Assembly (NCBI GenBank): GCA_013396635.1
Contig: WBMW01003919.1
Location: forward strand, 1,461,100-1,525,099
DNA: 64,000 nt
Direction: 5' to 3'
Origin: Penelope pileata
Taxonomy: Eukaryota; Chordata; Aves; Galliformes; Cracidae
The stretch's first letter is position 1. Every line of letters begins with the position of its first letter. The notes under the pieces were generated by a model. It was not told the origin of the DNA. It was given only the letters and a program-made list of their open reading frames with translations, and did no database searches. A program made the position numbers and the translations under genes. Positions 36,701-46,700 of this stretch are shown piece by piece.

Positions 36701-39700
36701 TATTCTCTGGGTAGAAAACTGGCCAGAAGGCCATGCCCAGCGGGCAGTGGTTAATGGAGTTAAGTCCAGCTGGCGTCCTGTTACAAGTGGTGTCCCCCAG
36801 GGGTCAGTATTGGGGCCCATCTTGTTTAATATCTTTATTGATGACCTACACGAGGGGACTGAGTGTACCCTCAGTAAGTTTGCAGATGACACCAAGTTGG
36901 GAGGATGTGTCGATCTGCCTGAGGGTAGGGAGGCCCTTCAGAGGGATCTGGACAGGCTGGATAGCTGGGCTGAGGTCAATGGGATGAGGTTCAATAAGGC
37001 CAAGTGTCGGGTCCTGCACTTTGGCCACAATAACCCCATGCAACGCTATAGGCTTGGGGCAGATTGGCTTGAAGACTGTGTAGAGGAAAAGGACCTGGGG
37101 GTGTTGGTTGATGCTCGGCTGAACATGAGCCGACAGTGTGCCCAGGTGGCCAGGAAGGCCAATGGCATCCTGGCCTGTATTAGAAATAGTGTAACCAGCA
37201 GGAGCAGGGAGGTGATCATCCCCCTGTACTCAGCTCTGGTGCGGCCGCACCTCGAGTACTGTGTTCAGTTTTGGGCCCCTCACTACAAGAAAGACATTGA
37301 GGCCCTGGAACGTGTTCAGAGAAGGGCAACAAAACTGGTGAGGGGTCTGGAGCACAAGTCTGGTGAGGAGCGGCTGAGGGAGCTGGGATTGTTCAGTCTG
37401 GAGCAGAGGAGGCTCAGGGGAGACCTCATCGCACTCTACAACTTCCTGAAGGGAGGCTGTGGTGAGGAGGGGGTCGGCCTCTGCTCCCAGATAACTAATG
37501 ACAGGACGAGAGGGAATGGCCACAAGTTGCGCCAGGGAAGATTTAGATTGGATATGAGGAAAAACTTTTTCTCTGAAAGAGTGGTCAGGCACTGGAATGG
37601 CCTGCCTAGGGAGGTGGTGGAGTCACCTTCCCTGGTGCTGTTCAAGAAGCGTCTAGACGAAGTGCTAAGGGATATGATTTAGAAGCTTAGTGGGTAGGGA
37701 TGGTGATAGGAGGATGGTTGGACTAGATGATCTTGTAGGTCCTTTCCAACCTAGTGTTTCTAAGATTCCAGGAGATGTGCTCTGAACAAGCTACCATGAG
37801 CTAGACAAGGCATATACGACTGAAGAGTAAGAAACAGGATATAGGATTCACTACTCTTGGCAAGTTCTTTTAATGTGAATTTGAAGGAATGAAATTGGTG
37901 CTCTGATCTCAATGGACCCACACCACCACAACAAATCACTCAGCTGGTGGGGCTACCCACTGAGACAAGAATTTAGTTTAAAAACATGGCCCCTAGCTAT
38001 CCCTGCCATTTGCACCAGTTCAAGCAACACTATGACACCTATTCATTTACTTACTGAGTGGCTGGCAAGCAACCATTCATGTGCTTTGCCTTCTACAGGG
38101 AAGGCAGACACACCAGCAATTAACAGGTAATAAAGCGGTGCCATTCCACTTGATGATTAGTAAGACCAAAGATCTAAGGAAACCCTCACGACACTTCTAC
38201 CTCAGCCCTCTCTCCCCTTTCATCTTTCTCCCCACTTTTTCCCTTTATCTACTACTAAAGTCCCTTCCCACTTTTTTTAATCTTAAATGTGTCCATCTTT
38301 ATTCACTTAAACTTTTGTCATGAGCTAAGACCACTGTCACAGTGCTCGAAAGCTTCATGCTTTATTCCCCAGCAACTCCTTACTCTGCTTGTCAAGTCAT
38401 CTTTTGATTGTAGATTCTTCTGAGAGATTCCAAGCTTAAGCCATTTCTAACTTGTTATTTCAACACCCATTACTCCTGCGGGTGATCTTCTGTCTTTAAA
38501 AGACATGTTTTTGAGTCAGACTTTCTTCCACGCAAGCCTAAAAACTATGTACAGGTAAGGATATCCAGCCTGCTTCCTGCCCAATGAAGAGTGCACAGTC
38601 CACCAGGAGATGCTACAGGTAATTTTCAAAATCAGAACCTTTGGATAAAGACATACAGTTCAAGCATCAGTGACGCTTTTCATCTCACTGTGTTAACATA
38701 CAGGTGTGAGAACCACTCATAGGTGGTTCAAAGAACCTCTCTCAATCTCTAAAAGGTCGCCAATTTAGTAGAAATTAGTCATTATTAAGTCCAGACTGCA
38801 ATTTCCATAAAATGGCAAGGATTGAAAACATGATTAATAAAACTTATGCTTAAGTGAAAGCATCGTAATTATCACTTTGAGTACACTGTGCCTTGGACAG
38901 CATTAATATTAATATCCGGGTCTTCTGAAAGAAAGAATCCTCAATTCTAACTTCCTTTTGTCTCTGAGGCTTATTTTTGCATTTTAAATGCTGCAGTGCA
39001 GAAACACTACAACTCCCTCGCTTGTGATGCTGTGGCATCTTAAGTTTGTGCTAAAAAAACAAAACTCAACTCAGCCTTGAGCAAAGGCCTTGAAGTGCTG
39101 CATCTCGCTAGCTGCCTCAGGCCCCAGAGAGATCCAAGTACACCTGCTATCAGCTGCTTGGGGAAAAAACACAGCAATTGTATCTGGGAAATGTATGGAA
39201 AATCCTTCCAAGATTCAGTTAAGTTACTGTGGCCTACTGAAACGCGCCCTCTCTGAGACCTTACTCCCCTCGTGCTCCTGCAACAACTGCATGTTGCACT
39301 ACATCTCAGTGTGTATGCTCCAGCTCTTAATTCCTTTCAGCAAACATTTATTAATCTACTGCAAATTCGTTTTTAACCATTTTCAGCCTTGCATTACTTG
39401 ATATAAAACCATAAAACATCAGTAGATTTTTCATTAAGTATATTAAATTTAAGCTAAATCGTATGTTCAGCTCTCAAAAACCAGAGCTTGTTACTCAACG
39501 GATTCCCAGTAAACCATGCTACTGAAGAAGTTTAAGAAAATAAATTTACGCGTTAGAACTCCTCAAAAAATCACACAGCACTGCAAGAGAGCATCGCCTT
39601 AACGCGTCCCACTCGAGAAACAAACGGTACTTGCCGTTCTCAGGGACAGCTGATGCTCGTTTTCTTCATCATCGACCTTGAACTGGTACTCCTTCTCTGC

Positions 39701-40182
39701 CTTAAGCTCGCAGCCTGAAAGAGAGCGGTAAGGTGAGCCCGGCGCTGCGCTCGGCCGTTCCCAGCGCCATTCCCCCGAACTCGCTGCCCCAGGCGCCGCG
39801 TTCAGGGCGGCCGCAGCGCCCCACCACGTGCGGGGAGGCCCCGGCTCAGTGTCGCCCACACGCGCTCCCCGCGGCGCCGTGCGGCTGCTGGGCCCCGCGC
39901 TCCACGTGCTCGGTGCCCGGAACAAAAGGGCCGCGCCCCGCCGCCGCCACGTGCGGGGATAACGGCCACCGCCACGCGCCCCTCGCACCCCCCCCCCCGC
40001 CGAGAGGCGGGAGCCCCCTCTCAGGCCGCGACCTCTCCCCAGGCCGCTTCCCTTAGGCCCCACGGCCCGAGCGAACCCAGCGCAGGCGGGAGAAGCCGGA
40101 GGGCAGAGGGCCCGTTACCGAAGAGGAAGGTTTGCGGGCGCAGCGGGCCCATGCTCTCCATGTCCATGGCGCTGTCCTCCAT
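27723..40182 (-). CDS. NPM1: Nucleophosmin (NPM1, B23), 11 coding exons spliced, 294 aa
   Basis: Nucleophosmin is a pentameric nucleolar histone and ribosome-assembly chaperone that shuttles between nucleolus, nucleoplasm and cytoplasm. Exons join at 40182-40119, 39714-39635, 35487-35368, 34552-34459, 33948-33845, 33343-33282, 32892-32838, 31591-31502, 30879-30778, 28801-28727 and 27761-27723. Together they give 885 nt, that is 294 codons plus TAA, the usual family length. Residues about 15-119 form the oligomerising beta-barrel core. Acidic tract A2 is residues 122-133, a bipartite nuclear signal lies at 142-158 (KR then KKPK), and acidic tract A3 covers 161-186, broken only by Leu180. A Lys/Thr/Pro-rich linker follows, then the C-terminal three-helix nucleic-acid-binding domain ending in W288 and W290, the nucleolar-localisation tryptophans. 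All introns obey GT-AG except intron 2, which is GC-AG. The start ATG at 40182 is the first in the inferred mRNA. I see no frameshift or premature stop. Confidence 0.98.
28727..28801 (-). CDS. NPM1: NPM1 exon 10, residues 258-282
   Basis: A 75-base, phase-0 exon from AAACAG|GGTTCT to CAGAAG|GTAAGT. It encodes GSSLPKLEPKFANYVKNCFR and then TEDQK, helix 2 of the C-terminal domain with the conserved F-x-NYVKNCF signature. Confidence 0.97.
30161..30255 (-). mobile_element. CR1 3' tail in NPM1 intron 9
   Basis: The segment starts with the octamer tail ATCACAGAATCACAGAATTG, then GGAAGGAACCTCGAGAGATC and ATCGAGTCCAACCCCCCTGC, the reverse complement of a CR1 3' end. The retained (CAGAATCA)n microsatellite marks the true 3' terminus of the insertion. 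It lies in the same orientation as NPM1 transcription. Confidence 0.88.
30778..30879 (-). CDS. NPM1: NPM1 exon 9, residues 224-257
   Basis: A 102-base, phase-0 exon from TTTCAG|ACTCCA to GACAAG|GTGAGT. It encodes TPDSKKDKSLTPKTPKVPLS and then LEEIKAKMQASIDK. The last part is helix 1 of the C-terminal three-helix bundle. TPK motifs match the phosphorylation sites known in this family. Confidence 0.97.
31502..31591 (-). CDS. NPM1: NPM1 exon 8, residues 194-223, basic linker
   Basis: A 90-base, phase-0 exon from TTCCAG|CCTGTC to ACAAAA|GTGAGT. It encodes PVREPSGKNTQKAKQNGKDS and then KPSTPATKTK, a Lys/Ser/Thr-rich disordered linker typical of nucleophosmin. Confidence 0.95.
32838..32892 (-). 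CDS. NPM1: NPM1 exon 7, residues 175-193, end of acidic tract
   Basis: A 55-base exon from TTGTAG|TGATGA to AAGAAA|GTAAGT. It finishes the A3 tract (DDEDDLDDDEEE) and continues as VKTPMKK, the start of the basic linker. The split Asp175 codon (GA|T) joins exon 6 in frame. Confidence 0.95.
33282..33343 (-). CDS. NPM1: NPM1 exon 6, residues 155-174, KKPK and acidic tract A3
   Basis: A 62-base exon from TTCAAG|AAAAAG to GATGATGA|GTATGT. It encodes KKPKLAEDDEDDDEDEDDDD. The GAT/GAG triplet run is the main acidic tract, which in this family binds histones and basic proteins. The repeat makes it prone to in-frame length change between species. Confidence 0.95.
33845..33948 (-). CDS. NPM1: NPM1 exon 5, residues 120-154, acidic tract A2 and NLS start
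   Basis: A 104-base exon from ATCAG|CATTAG to CCACAG|GTATAC. It encodes acidic tract A2 (EEEPESEDEEED, 122-133), then KRPASGGGAKTPQ, the first half of the bipartite nuclear signal that exon 6 completes. It is one codon shorter than my recollection of the 107-base human exon. Confidence 0.97.
34459..34552 (-). CDS. NPM1: NPM1 exon 4, residues 89-119
   Basis: A 94-base exon from CCCTAG|GTTTCA to TTGTAG|GTATGT. It encodes [20 protein letters not shown] and then GPVYVSGQHLV, the last strands of the pentamer core, and ends with the first base of Ala120. Confidence 0.97.
35368..35487 (-). CDS. NPM1: NPM1 exon 3, residues 49-88
   Basis: A 120-base, phase-0 exon from CCACAG|GTTACG to CTACC|GTAAGT. 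It encodes the core segment that begins VTLGAGAKDELHVVEAEAL and ends KMSVQPT. It is the best-conserved part of the oligomerisation domain and identifies the family without ambiguity. Confidence 0.98.
36360..37768 (+). mobile_element. CR1 LINE, 5'-truncated, in NPM1 intron 2 (antisense to NPM1)
   Basis: A roughly 1.4 kb copy of the avian CR1 non-LTR retrotransposon. It begins inside the reverse-transcriptase domain and runs through the 3' UTR (TTGGACTAGATGATCTTGTA, then GGTCCTTTCCAACC) to a degenerate octamer-like end (TTCTAAGATTC). Full-length CR1 is about 4.5 kb, so the 5' two thirds are missing, as is normal for target-primed insertion. No clear target-site duplication is visible. The words CCCATCTACA at 36352 and again at 36370 repeat near the 5' junction. 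The long uninterrupted frame suggests a fairly young copy. Confidence 0.95.
36363..37682 (+). pseudogene. CR1 ORF2 fragment, reverse transcriptase, 439 codons
   Basis: This is the C-terminal part of the CR1 ORF2 polyprotein, carrying most of the reverse transcriptase; the N-terminal endonuclease is absent. Visible motifs are NYRPVSLTSVLGKVMEQI near the start, YLDFSKAFDTV with catalytic Asp87, SGVPQGSVLGPILFNIFIDDL, and FADDTKLGG with Asp175-Asp176. The CR1 C-terminal domain follows, ending RLDEVLRDMI then TAG. No stop or frameshift interrupts it, but without the endonuclease and the 5' promoter it cannot be an autonomous element. The first ATG is internal to the ancestral protein, so it is not a true start. 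Confidence 0.93.
39635..39714 (-). CDS. NPM1: NPM1 exon 2, residues 22-48
   Basis: This 80-base exon begins after TTTCAG and encodes GCELKAEKEYQFKVDDEENE and then HQLSLRT, the first strands of the pentamer core. Its 3' boundary is ACG followed by GCAAGT, a GC donor. Using the nearby GT four bases further on would add GCAA and break the frame into exon 3, which begins GTTACG, so the GC site is the one compatible with the protein. Confidence 0.96.
40119..40182 (-). CDS. NPM1: NPM1 exon 1 (coding part), residues 1-21
   Basis: The exon encodes MEDSAMDMESMGPLRPQTFL and the following Phe, plus the first base of Gly22. The donor is CG|GTAACG. The 64 coding bases fit the nucleophosmin exon 1 phase (split Gly codon). 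The 5' UTR is inferred to be about 70 nt, from 40183 to about 40252. The ATG sits in GAGAAGATGG, with G at -3 and G at +4. Confidence 0.97.
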
Positions 40183-40289
40183 CTTCTCGGCCTGCTCAGC
40201 GGGAGGCGCGGAACGGGATGCGGCGCTGCAGGCAGACGCGCACTAAAGGAAGCCGCGTGCCCGCCCCCTCCCAGATATAGCCCGCGAGA

Positions 40290-40299
40290 TCTCGCGAGA
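40290..40299. promoter_or_regulatory. TCTCGCGAGA promoter element (BANP/CGCG-box type)
   Basis: This is a perfect palindromic TCTCGCGAGA about 40 bases upstream of the inferred NPM1 start. A partial copy (CGCGAGAT) abuts it at 40283-40290. The motif is a known methylation-sensitive element of CpG-island promoters of essential genes, bound by BANP. Occupancy here is inferred from the motif alone. Confidence 0.75.
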
Positions 40300-40429
40300 T
40301 CCGCGCGCCTACCACGCCTCCCGCCACACCACTGCGCACGCTCCGCACCGCCCCCTCCCCCGCGCGCGCCCGCTCGGAGGGTCGCGTGCGCGGCCCTCAC
40401 CAGCCGCGCGTGGCTGAGGCGGTCACAAA

Positions 40430-40573
40430 ATGGAGGCGGCCGCCGCGCCGCACATGGCCCTGTCGGGCCGGGCCGCGAAATGGCTGTCCCTGGGCGCCTC
40501 GCGGGGGTGCTACGGGCCGGGAGGGCTGCCTGCGTCCCTCGAGGACGCGGCCGCGGGCCCCGGAGCGCTCCCA
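40430..40573 (+). other. Possible first exon of a divergent transcript at the NPM1 promoter
   Basis: About 180 bases behind the NPM1 start and on the opposite strand, an ATG in a favourable context (CACAAAATGG) opens a frame. That frame runs into a plausible donor, CCCA|GTGAGC, at 40574. The stretch encodes about 48 residues starting MEAAAAPHMALSGRAAKWLS. The ATG region AAAATGGAGGCGGC also resembles a YY1 site. I do not recognise the peptide; it may be a non-coding divergent RNA or nothing. Confidence 0.2.
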
Positions 40574-40720
40574 GTGAGCGGGGCCTCAGCCGCTCCGGCA
40601 GCCGCGGCCCGGGAGGCGCCTCCACGTGCGGCGCCGCGGGGGCGCTCCGCAGGGTCCGGGCGGGGCCCACCTGAGAGGGCCGTTCCTGCCGCCCCGTGGC
40701 GGGCTGCAGCCCTCCCGGAA

Positions 40721-43700
40721 ATATCAGAACAGCTGTCTCCTAGAACTCTCCTGTAATTTGCGATGTGCAATTCGCAGTGTCTGCACCCACGTTCACAGAG
40801 CAGCAAACAGTTCTGCTACCGCCAGGGAGACAAGCGGCCGCTGTGCCAACGCCTGGCGGTCACCTTGCCTCTCGCTTCCCCACAAAGCTCACTGCAAAAA
40901 CAGCAAAGGCAGTTCCACAGCACATCCCATCCAGCTTGCTTTTCAGCACAAAGTCTCCATTTTGATGCAGTGTTCGATTCCTTTCCCAGGTGGGTGCCCC
41001 GAGCTATGGGCTCACCAGGGTTTGTCCTTCCACGGTCCCGTTGGCATTGCAGCAGATTGCTGAGCGGATTGCTACAGGCTGGTGGAGATGCAATAGTAAT
41101 AAAGCGTGTGAAACAGGGTAGAAGAATAGATGGCAGTGCAGCTTGCCATGTGAGCAGGGTTTGTGCCCTGATGGTGCCAAGTTGAAAATGAGCCATTCTG
41201 TGCTTTGTTGTGAAGCTGGTCTCAGCTCTGTGGAAGCTCTGCACACAGCCGGTGCTGAGGAACAGTGCTATGGGCACTTACAGGAACACTGCGGGTGCGG
41301 GACCCGAATCATCTCCCTGGAAAATACATTCATAACAGAAGAAGTAACTGCATGGGGGTACAGACAGATACTGGGCTAACAGGGAGCCCATGCCAGGAGC
41401 AGGGAAGAGGCAGAAGGAACACAGACACTTCTACTGTTACAATGGGCACTGTGTTTCACTTCAGCCTATGTTCTGTATTTCCTTTCACACACTCTTTGTT
41501 AGAAGCAGTTTCCCTACTGCTGTGTCTTTGTTTCCCAATGCTCGTTCATACCACACAGTCACATTTCTTACTCAGAGTAGTTTTTGCCTCTGGATGTGAC
41601 AAATCATGAATGCCCATAGGGGAACTGGAGGTCAGAAGAGAACAGAGGTGGTTCTGGGTATGTAATAGCTCATTACATGATCCTGGAAATGCAGAATTGC
41701 CTAAAACACCACAGACCTGGTACAAATAAGAACTGACTTAAATCTTTGTATAACAAAACCTGCATCTGTTTTCCATTACAATGCCAAATCAAAAAGCTTG
41801 ATAAAAGACATTTTTAACTTCAAGGGATGAAAAATAAAGATGGGTACATTTTGCTCCATGTGAATGTAGGGTAAGAGCAGTGTCTAACCTTCTCATTTCA
41901 TTAATTGTCCATTGGGAGATAGATGCCAAACGAACTGCGAGGTACATGCAGCTTCTTTCCATTGGTAACAAAGCCAGAAAGACCAGAAGCCCTCAGGGAA
42001 ATGGTGGAAGATGTCAAGGACAATACAAGATTCTCTGTGTCATTCCTGAGCTCCTGCCCTGGTGCCAGCCCACAGTAGTCCTCACCATGATTTGTGCAGA
42101 CTGAACTGCCACACCAAAGATGTAGTGCTGCCACTCTTGGCCTTTTCCTCTGAGTAACAATTTTTGGAGCAGAGCTCCCCTTATCAGCAACCTGAGATTA
42201 AAGCCAGGAAGTGCACTTAAAGCAGAGAGAACTTACAGCCCTCAAAACTGCACAGAAAAACATGAATCTTAGGAAATATTCCGGTATCAGAGAGCAAACC
42301 TGCAGCCTGCGACCCACTGAGGTGAGGAAGGCTGGCTTCCCAAGGGCAGGTGCATGGTGGTACAGCAGCAGCTCCCCCTCAAACTTCCTCCATCACTAGA
42401 GCACTGGAAATAACTTTGTGCAATTTGGATTCCCTGGTGTCTAGGGATGAGCTCACATTTTTTGGGTGGTTAAGGACTGGAGGAGGCAGGGAAAAAAGTC
42501 ACCTGTCCTCCCCAGCCACCTTATGTGCTTACAGTAGTGCTTTGAGACCTCTGCTAAGTGTGGCTGAAATTTGTCTGCCGTCACTTGGTGTAAGAGCTGA
42601 GGGATTACACAAGCATCATTAACAACCTTTGTACTGCACTCCAAATCTCCCTAGGACACCCAAGAAGGAACAGTGTCATATCATTTTCTTACCTCTGGCT
42701 TGGACCATTTCCTTTCATCTTTAAGCAGCAGCTCCTCCTAAGGATGGCCTTTAATGTGGGAAGAGTGGCAGTTTGGCACCACAGGATAGAGAAGATACAC
42801 ATGGGGGTTTGCGAAGCAGCAGAGAATGGAAGGCCCATGGGGTATGGTGGCTGGTGTCACTGGTAGAGCAAAGGCATCATTAATTGATGAGGCATTTTCA
42901 GCCAAGAGGACCTGTACAGAAACAGGTAAGGCATTTGTTTGATTTGGCCTGAAGAAGGAACAAGTATCAAAATGTACAGTGAAGTTTTGGCATGACCCGC
43001 ATGACAGTGTGGAGTGGGAGGGTGAATTCTCCATGGCCATAGTGAAAGAGGCTGCAGCTGTTTGCATGCACACTCACCTGTAGTAAAGCCAGCACACAGC
43101 TGCTTGTCAAGCCCAGCCCACAGCGCGTTCCATGGAGCACTCGGCAGCTCTCAGCACTGCCTGTGCTTGCACAAACCCACCCTGTCCTGCCAAAGGGAAG
43201 CGGTGCAGCCACAGCACGTTCCTCTTCGTACAGAGTCGCTTTTAATTCAATTACAGTCTTCCATTACTGAGGAAATAAATGTGGGAGGAAACAAAGGATG
43301 GGCACAGAGAAGCGAAACGGGTAGCAAGCAGGAGATATATGCTTACATTTGGCTCCACAGGGCTTTAGAAGGGCTGTCATACATCATGACATATATTATT
43401 TCTGCCATGCAGTAGGATGAGAAGTCCATTACAATATCGATCATTTTACTCTGCTCAACTCTATGCTATCTAATACTCAGCATGGCTGAAAAAGCTTACA
43501 AGTGATTTAGAAATAGCTGCACAGGGAGAACTGAGGAAGAAATCGGAGTCAATATGGTTTCCCTTAATGGAATTCTCTTTTCTAGTAAGCTTTTACAAAA
43601 CATAGGAAATTGCATTTTAAACACTGTGAAAGCCATAGCACAGTTGCAGTCAAGCAATCAGAAGTTACAGACACAAAGATTCCCTGTGCACTCTTAATTT

Positions 43701-46700
43701 GCACACTGATGTGGTGATACAACCTTCACTGCTTTACTGTCAGGTGCCCCTCCACAGTGCTCCTCCTCCTTTCACTAGTCAATAACTCCTGCCCCAGAGA
43801 ACTCCAGGGGAAATTCTTACAAGGCACTTTGCCCTTACCCTTCCTTGACATCAAGAACAACACCCACAAACCTGAAAATCCCAAGTGTTTCCATTGAACC
43901 CAGAGCACCTGCAATAATCAGGCTGGGTGGCACAGGTGATGCCAGCTGCTGTCGCTGGTAGACCACCAGCAGTACCTGCTGCCAGGACGCTCCAGCATTG
44001 CAGCAGCAGCAAGGACAGAGTTGTCCCTTAGCTGTTGGCCCTCTCGGGGCCTCTCAGCCTTACCCGGCTTTCTTCCTTCTTCCCTGCAGTCTTTGGATCC
44101 TCTGATCCTGCCCTGGGTGGCACTGAAAGTTTTTTTCATCTTCCTTCTTGAATGTACTATCTGCTCCACCCCAGCTTTCCCTGTAACACATTGTTTATGC
44201 AGAGCAGCCCGAAGGCCTGCATCAGAAGATGCTTCAGCCCTGGAGAAAGCTGCACACTGGGAGGGAAGCCAAGGGCAGCTGACAGCCAGGCTTGCGTGCT
44301 AATGACAGTGTTTGCTGCTCCATCTCTTCTCGAGTCTTCCATATAGCTTCCAAGGGATCTGTTGTGTGTTCGGGCCCTATTTCAGAGATTCACCCCTGAA
44401 AAGGAGGCATGACAGACAAGCCAGGATCTCCACAAGGAAGGCACTCAGGTGTCACGAACTTACGAAGATTACACGTGGTGTTAGCATCACAGTGGTAAAA
44501 CACAAGCTAGGTTTCTCATTTATTAAATACCCTAAAAGCCGTGCCAAAAGACACAGGGTCTAAACATTTGGTGTGAATGAAGAAGCCCTGAGTATGGGAT
44601 AAGAAGCTCTAATTTAGAAATAACACATCCAGCACCTGGATTAATGTCCCTTTAAATAAAAAGGCGCTAAAACTGTACAGTTAGTTTTGGGTCATGAGCA
44701 GAGCCATATGTGAACCTCAGCTGCATGCACAAATGGATTGTATGGGCCTTGATCTCAGCTAGATCCAGTAAAGCTGGATTCTTGTGGTGGCTTGGACCAT
44801 ACCAACAACTTACAGATGATACCATAACAGTCAGGGCTCTGAGCATCACAGGAACTAGACGCTGGAGCATGTGGGATAGCATGGGCATACTCTAGGAAGG
44901 AGGGAGGAAAGTCAGGGTGTAAGAAAGATGCGTTTTCCATTGAGTGACATGGCCTGATGCAGGGATGAGCAGCAAGAGCTGTCTCCTTGCTTACCTGCCT
45001 TCATGCTGGGCATAAGTTAGAACCATACCTTAAAAGAGAGCAGGGAAAAACTATACAAGGTACAATTCAAAGACAATAGTACCCCAAACTTTTTCACCAG
45101 CGTTGCCAATGTTCAGGCCAGTCTTGGCTAATGAAGGTCTCTGGTCCTTAAACAGGGCGTCATCAGCAGATAAGCTGAATTTTACCAGCTTTGTAGATTG
45201 TGCACATTTAGCTGCTCTGCAGCAACATTTTTGACCCAGGGTCCTCTCAGCACTCCTGGTTGCTGTCTCCTCCCCAGGAGCCAGGGCCCCGGGGCATGCA
45301 TTATGCAGAGATTGCTTTCTCAACCTGCACCGTCTTCTGGAATTTTTGCCTGGAAAAAAAGACCCTAAAAATCTGCACATGCTCTTGTGCTCTACTAGTC
45401 CCAAAGGTGAGACCACCTCCCAGCAGGAGTGGTGGAAGTTCAGATTTGATGGGGCTGAGACGTCTCAGGAAGGAATACAGCAGCAAGGAGCTCAGTGCGC
45501 CACACACAAGTGAGGCTGGCAAGGCAGAACTGCACTCAGCCACCAGGGGCCTTGTCTCATTAACATGCCTGCAATGCTTCCCACTGGGATATCATTTGCT
45601 GCTGTGCACCACTCTTGTATCTGCTGCCAGCTCACAATGCTCCTCCACTTGTTAAGCCAATGGACCTGATCCTGAAGTGATGCTTCACAACAGTGTGGAT
45701 ATACACGCACTCTCCTGACAGTGGCATCAGTCAGTGACCAAGGCCACAGAGATGGCAGGGAATAGATGGTACCCCACACAAAGCAGCCTGTTCTGGTGGT
45801 CACTTTTCACATCTACTTCTTCTGCAGTCCCAGCTTTGAAATACCCTCCCCTACGCACTGCTCTGGGAAGGGCAGAGCTAAAGCTGTGAGGTGAGCTCAC
45901 AGCACACACGTGTCCAGTCCCTGTGTTAGATGCACTCCATCTCTGTAGCTGCAGTGTCAGAGCCCCAAGGGCAGGCCCGTTTGGTGTCTGGGAAGCACCT
46001 AAGGTGCTGTCAGTCAAGCACAATTTTGGGCAATGCTCTGGGTGCAAGCTTCAGGAGAGAGATGCCATCCTCTCAGAGCTGTCTGTTGTCATTTCAAGAT
46101 CAATAGCACCACCTAGTGACCCCAGATCAGCCTCTGGCATCTGTCTGCCTCCCCTCCCACATCGCATGTGTTCCTCCAGGTCTCCCTGATGGGGTTTGTC
46201 TGACTCTTCCTGCCTCCAGCACCGATGCTCAAGGGTTACTTCGCAGAAGGTATTGCATAGGGAAAGCCTAGAGCACTCACCCACAGACCTCCAGGCTGGG
46301 ATGAGATAGTCCAAATGAACTCCCAGACCAAGAGACACTGCTGAGTTTTGTGCCCAGCCCCATTTGGCTCAGCGAGAGCATTCTCTGCCTTCCTGAGCAC
46401 AACTCACAGCTTCCACATTCAAACTAAATCTCTTCAGGGAAAGAAATAATCCCTCCTCATTCATCCCTTGGTTCTCTCCTGGCCTTGCCCTTGCCCATGT
46501 GTTGTTTAAGCCATGCAAAGCAAGGACCTTAGGCACACCAGGCAGAGGTCATGTGGTGCACCCAAGCTCCCACTGGTAGCTGATAATACAGATGTCAGGA
46601 GAATCAAGAGAATGGCCAACATCATCTCTGCTGCCTCAGCTTAGAGCAAGGGGCAGCCCCACATCCCCAGCATGCAACAAGCCCTCCTCCTCCTCTCCCC

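Larger units (their letters stand above)
39720..40720 (-). promoter_or_regulatory. NPM1 CpG-island promoter
   Basis: GC-rich, CpG-dense DNA covers exon 1, intron 1 and the upstream flank. On the minus strand a TATA-like CTATATCT lies at 40280-40273, followed about 28 bases later by the pyrimidine tract CTTCCTTT (40252-40245). This is the expected start of a 5'-terminal oligopyrimidine mRNA, a class to which NPM1 belongs. A GC box (GGGGGCGGG) lies between them. An NRF1-like TGCGCACGCT lies at 40333-40342. Confidence 0.85.
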
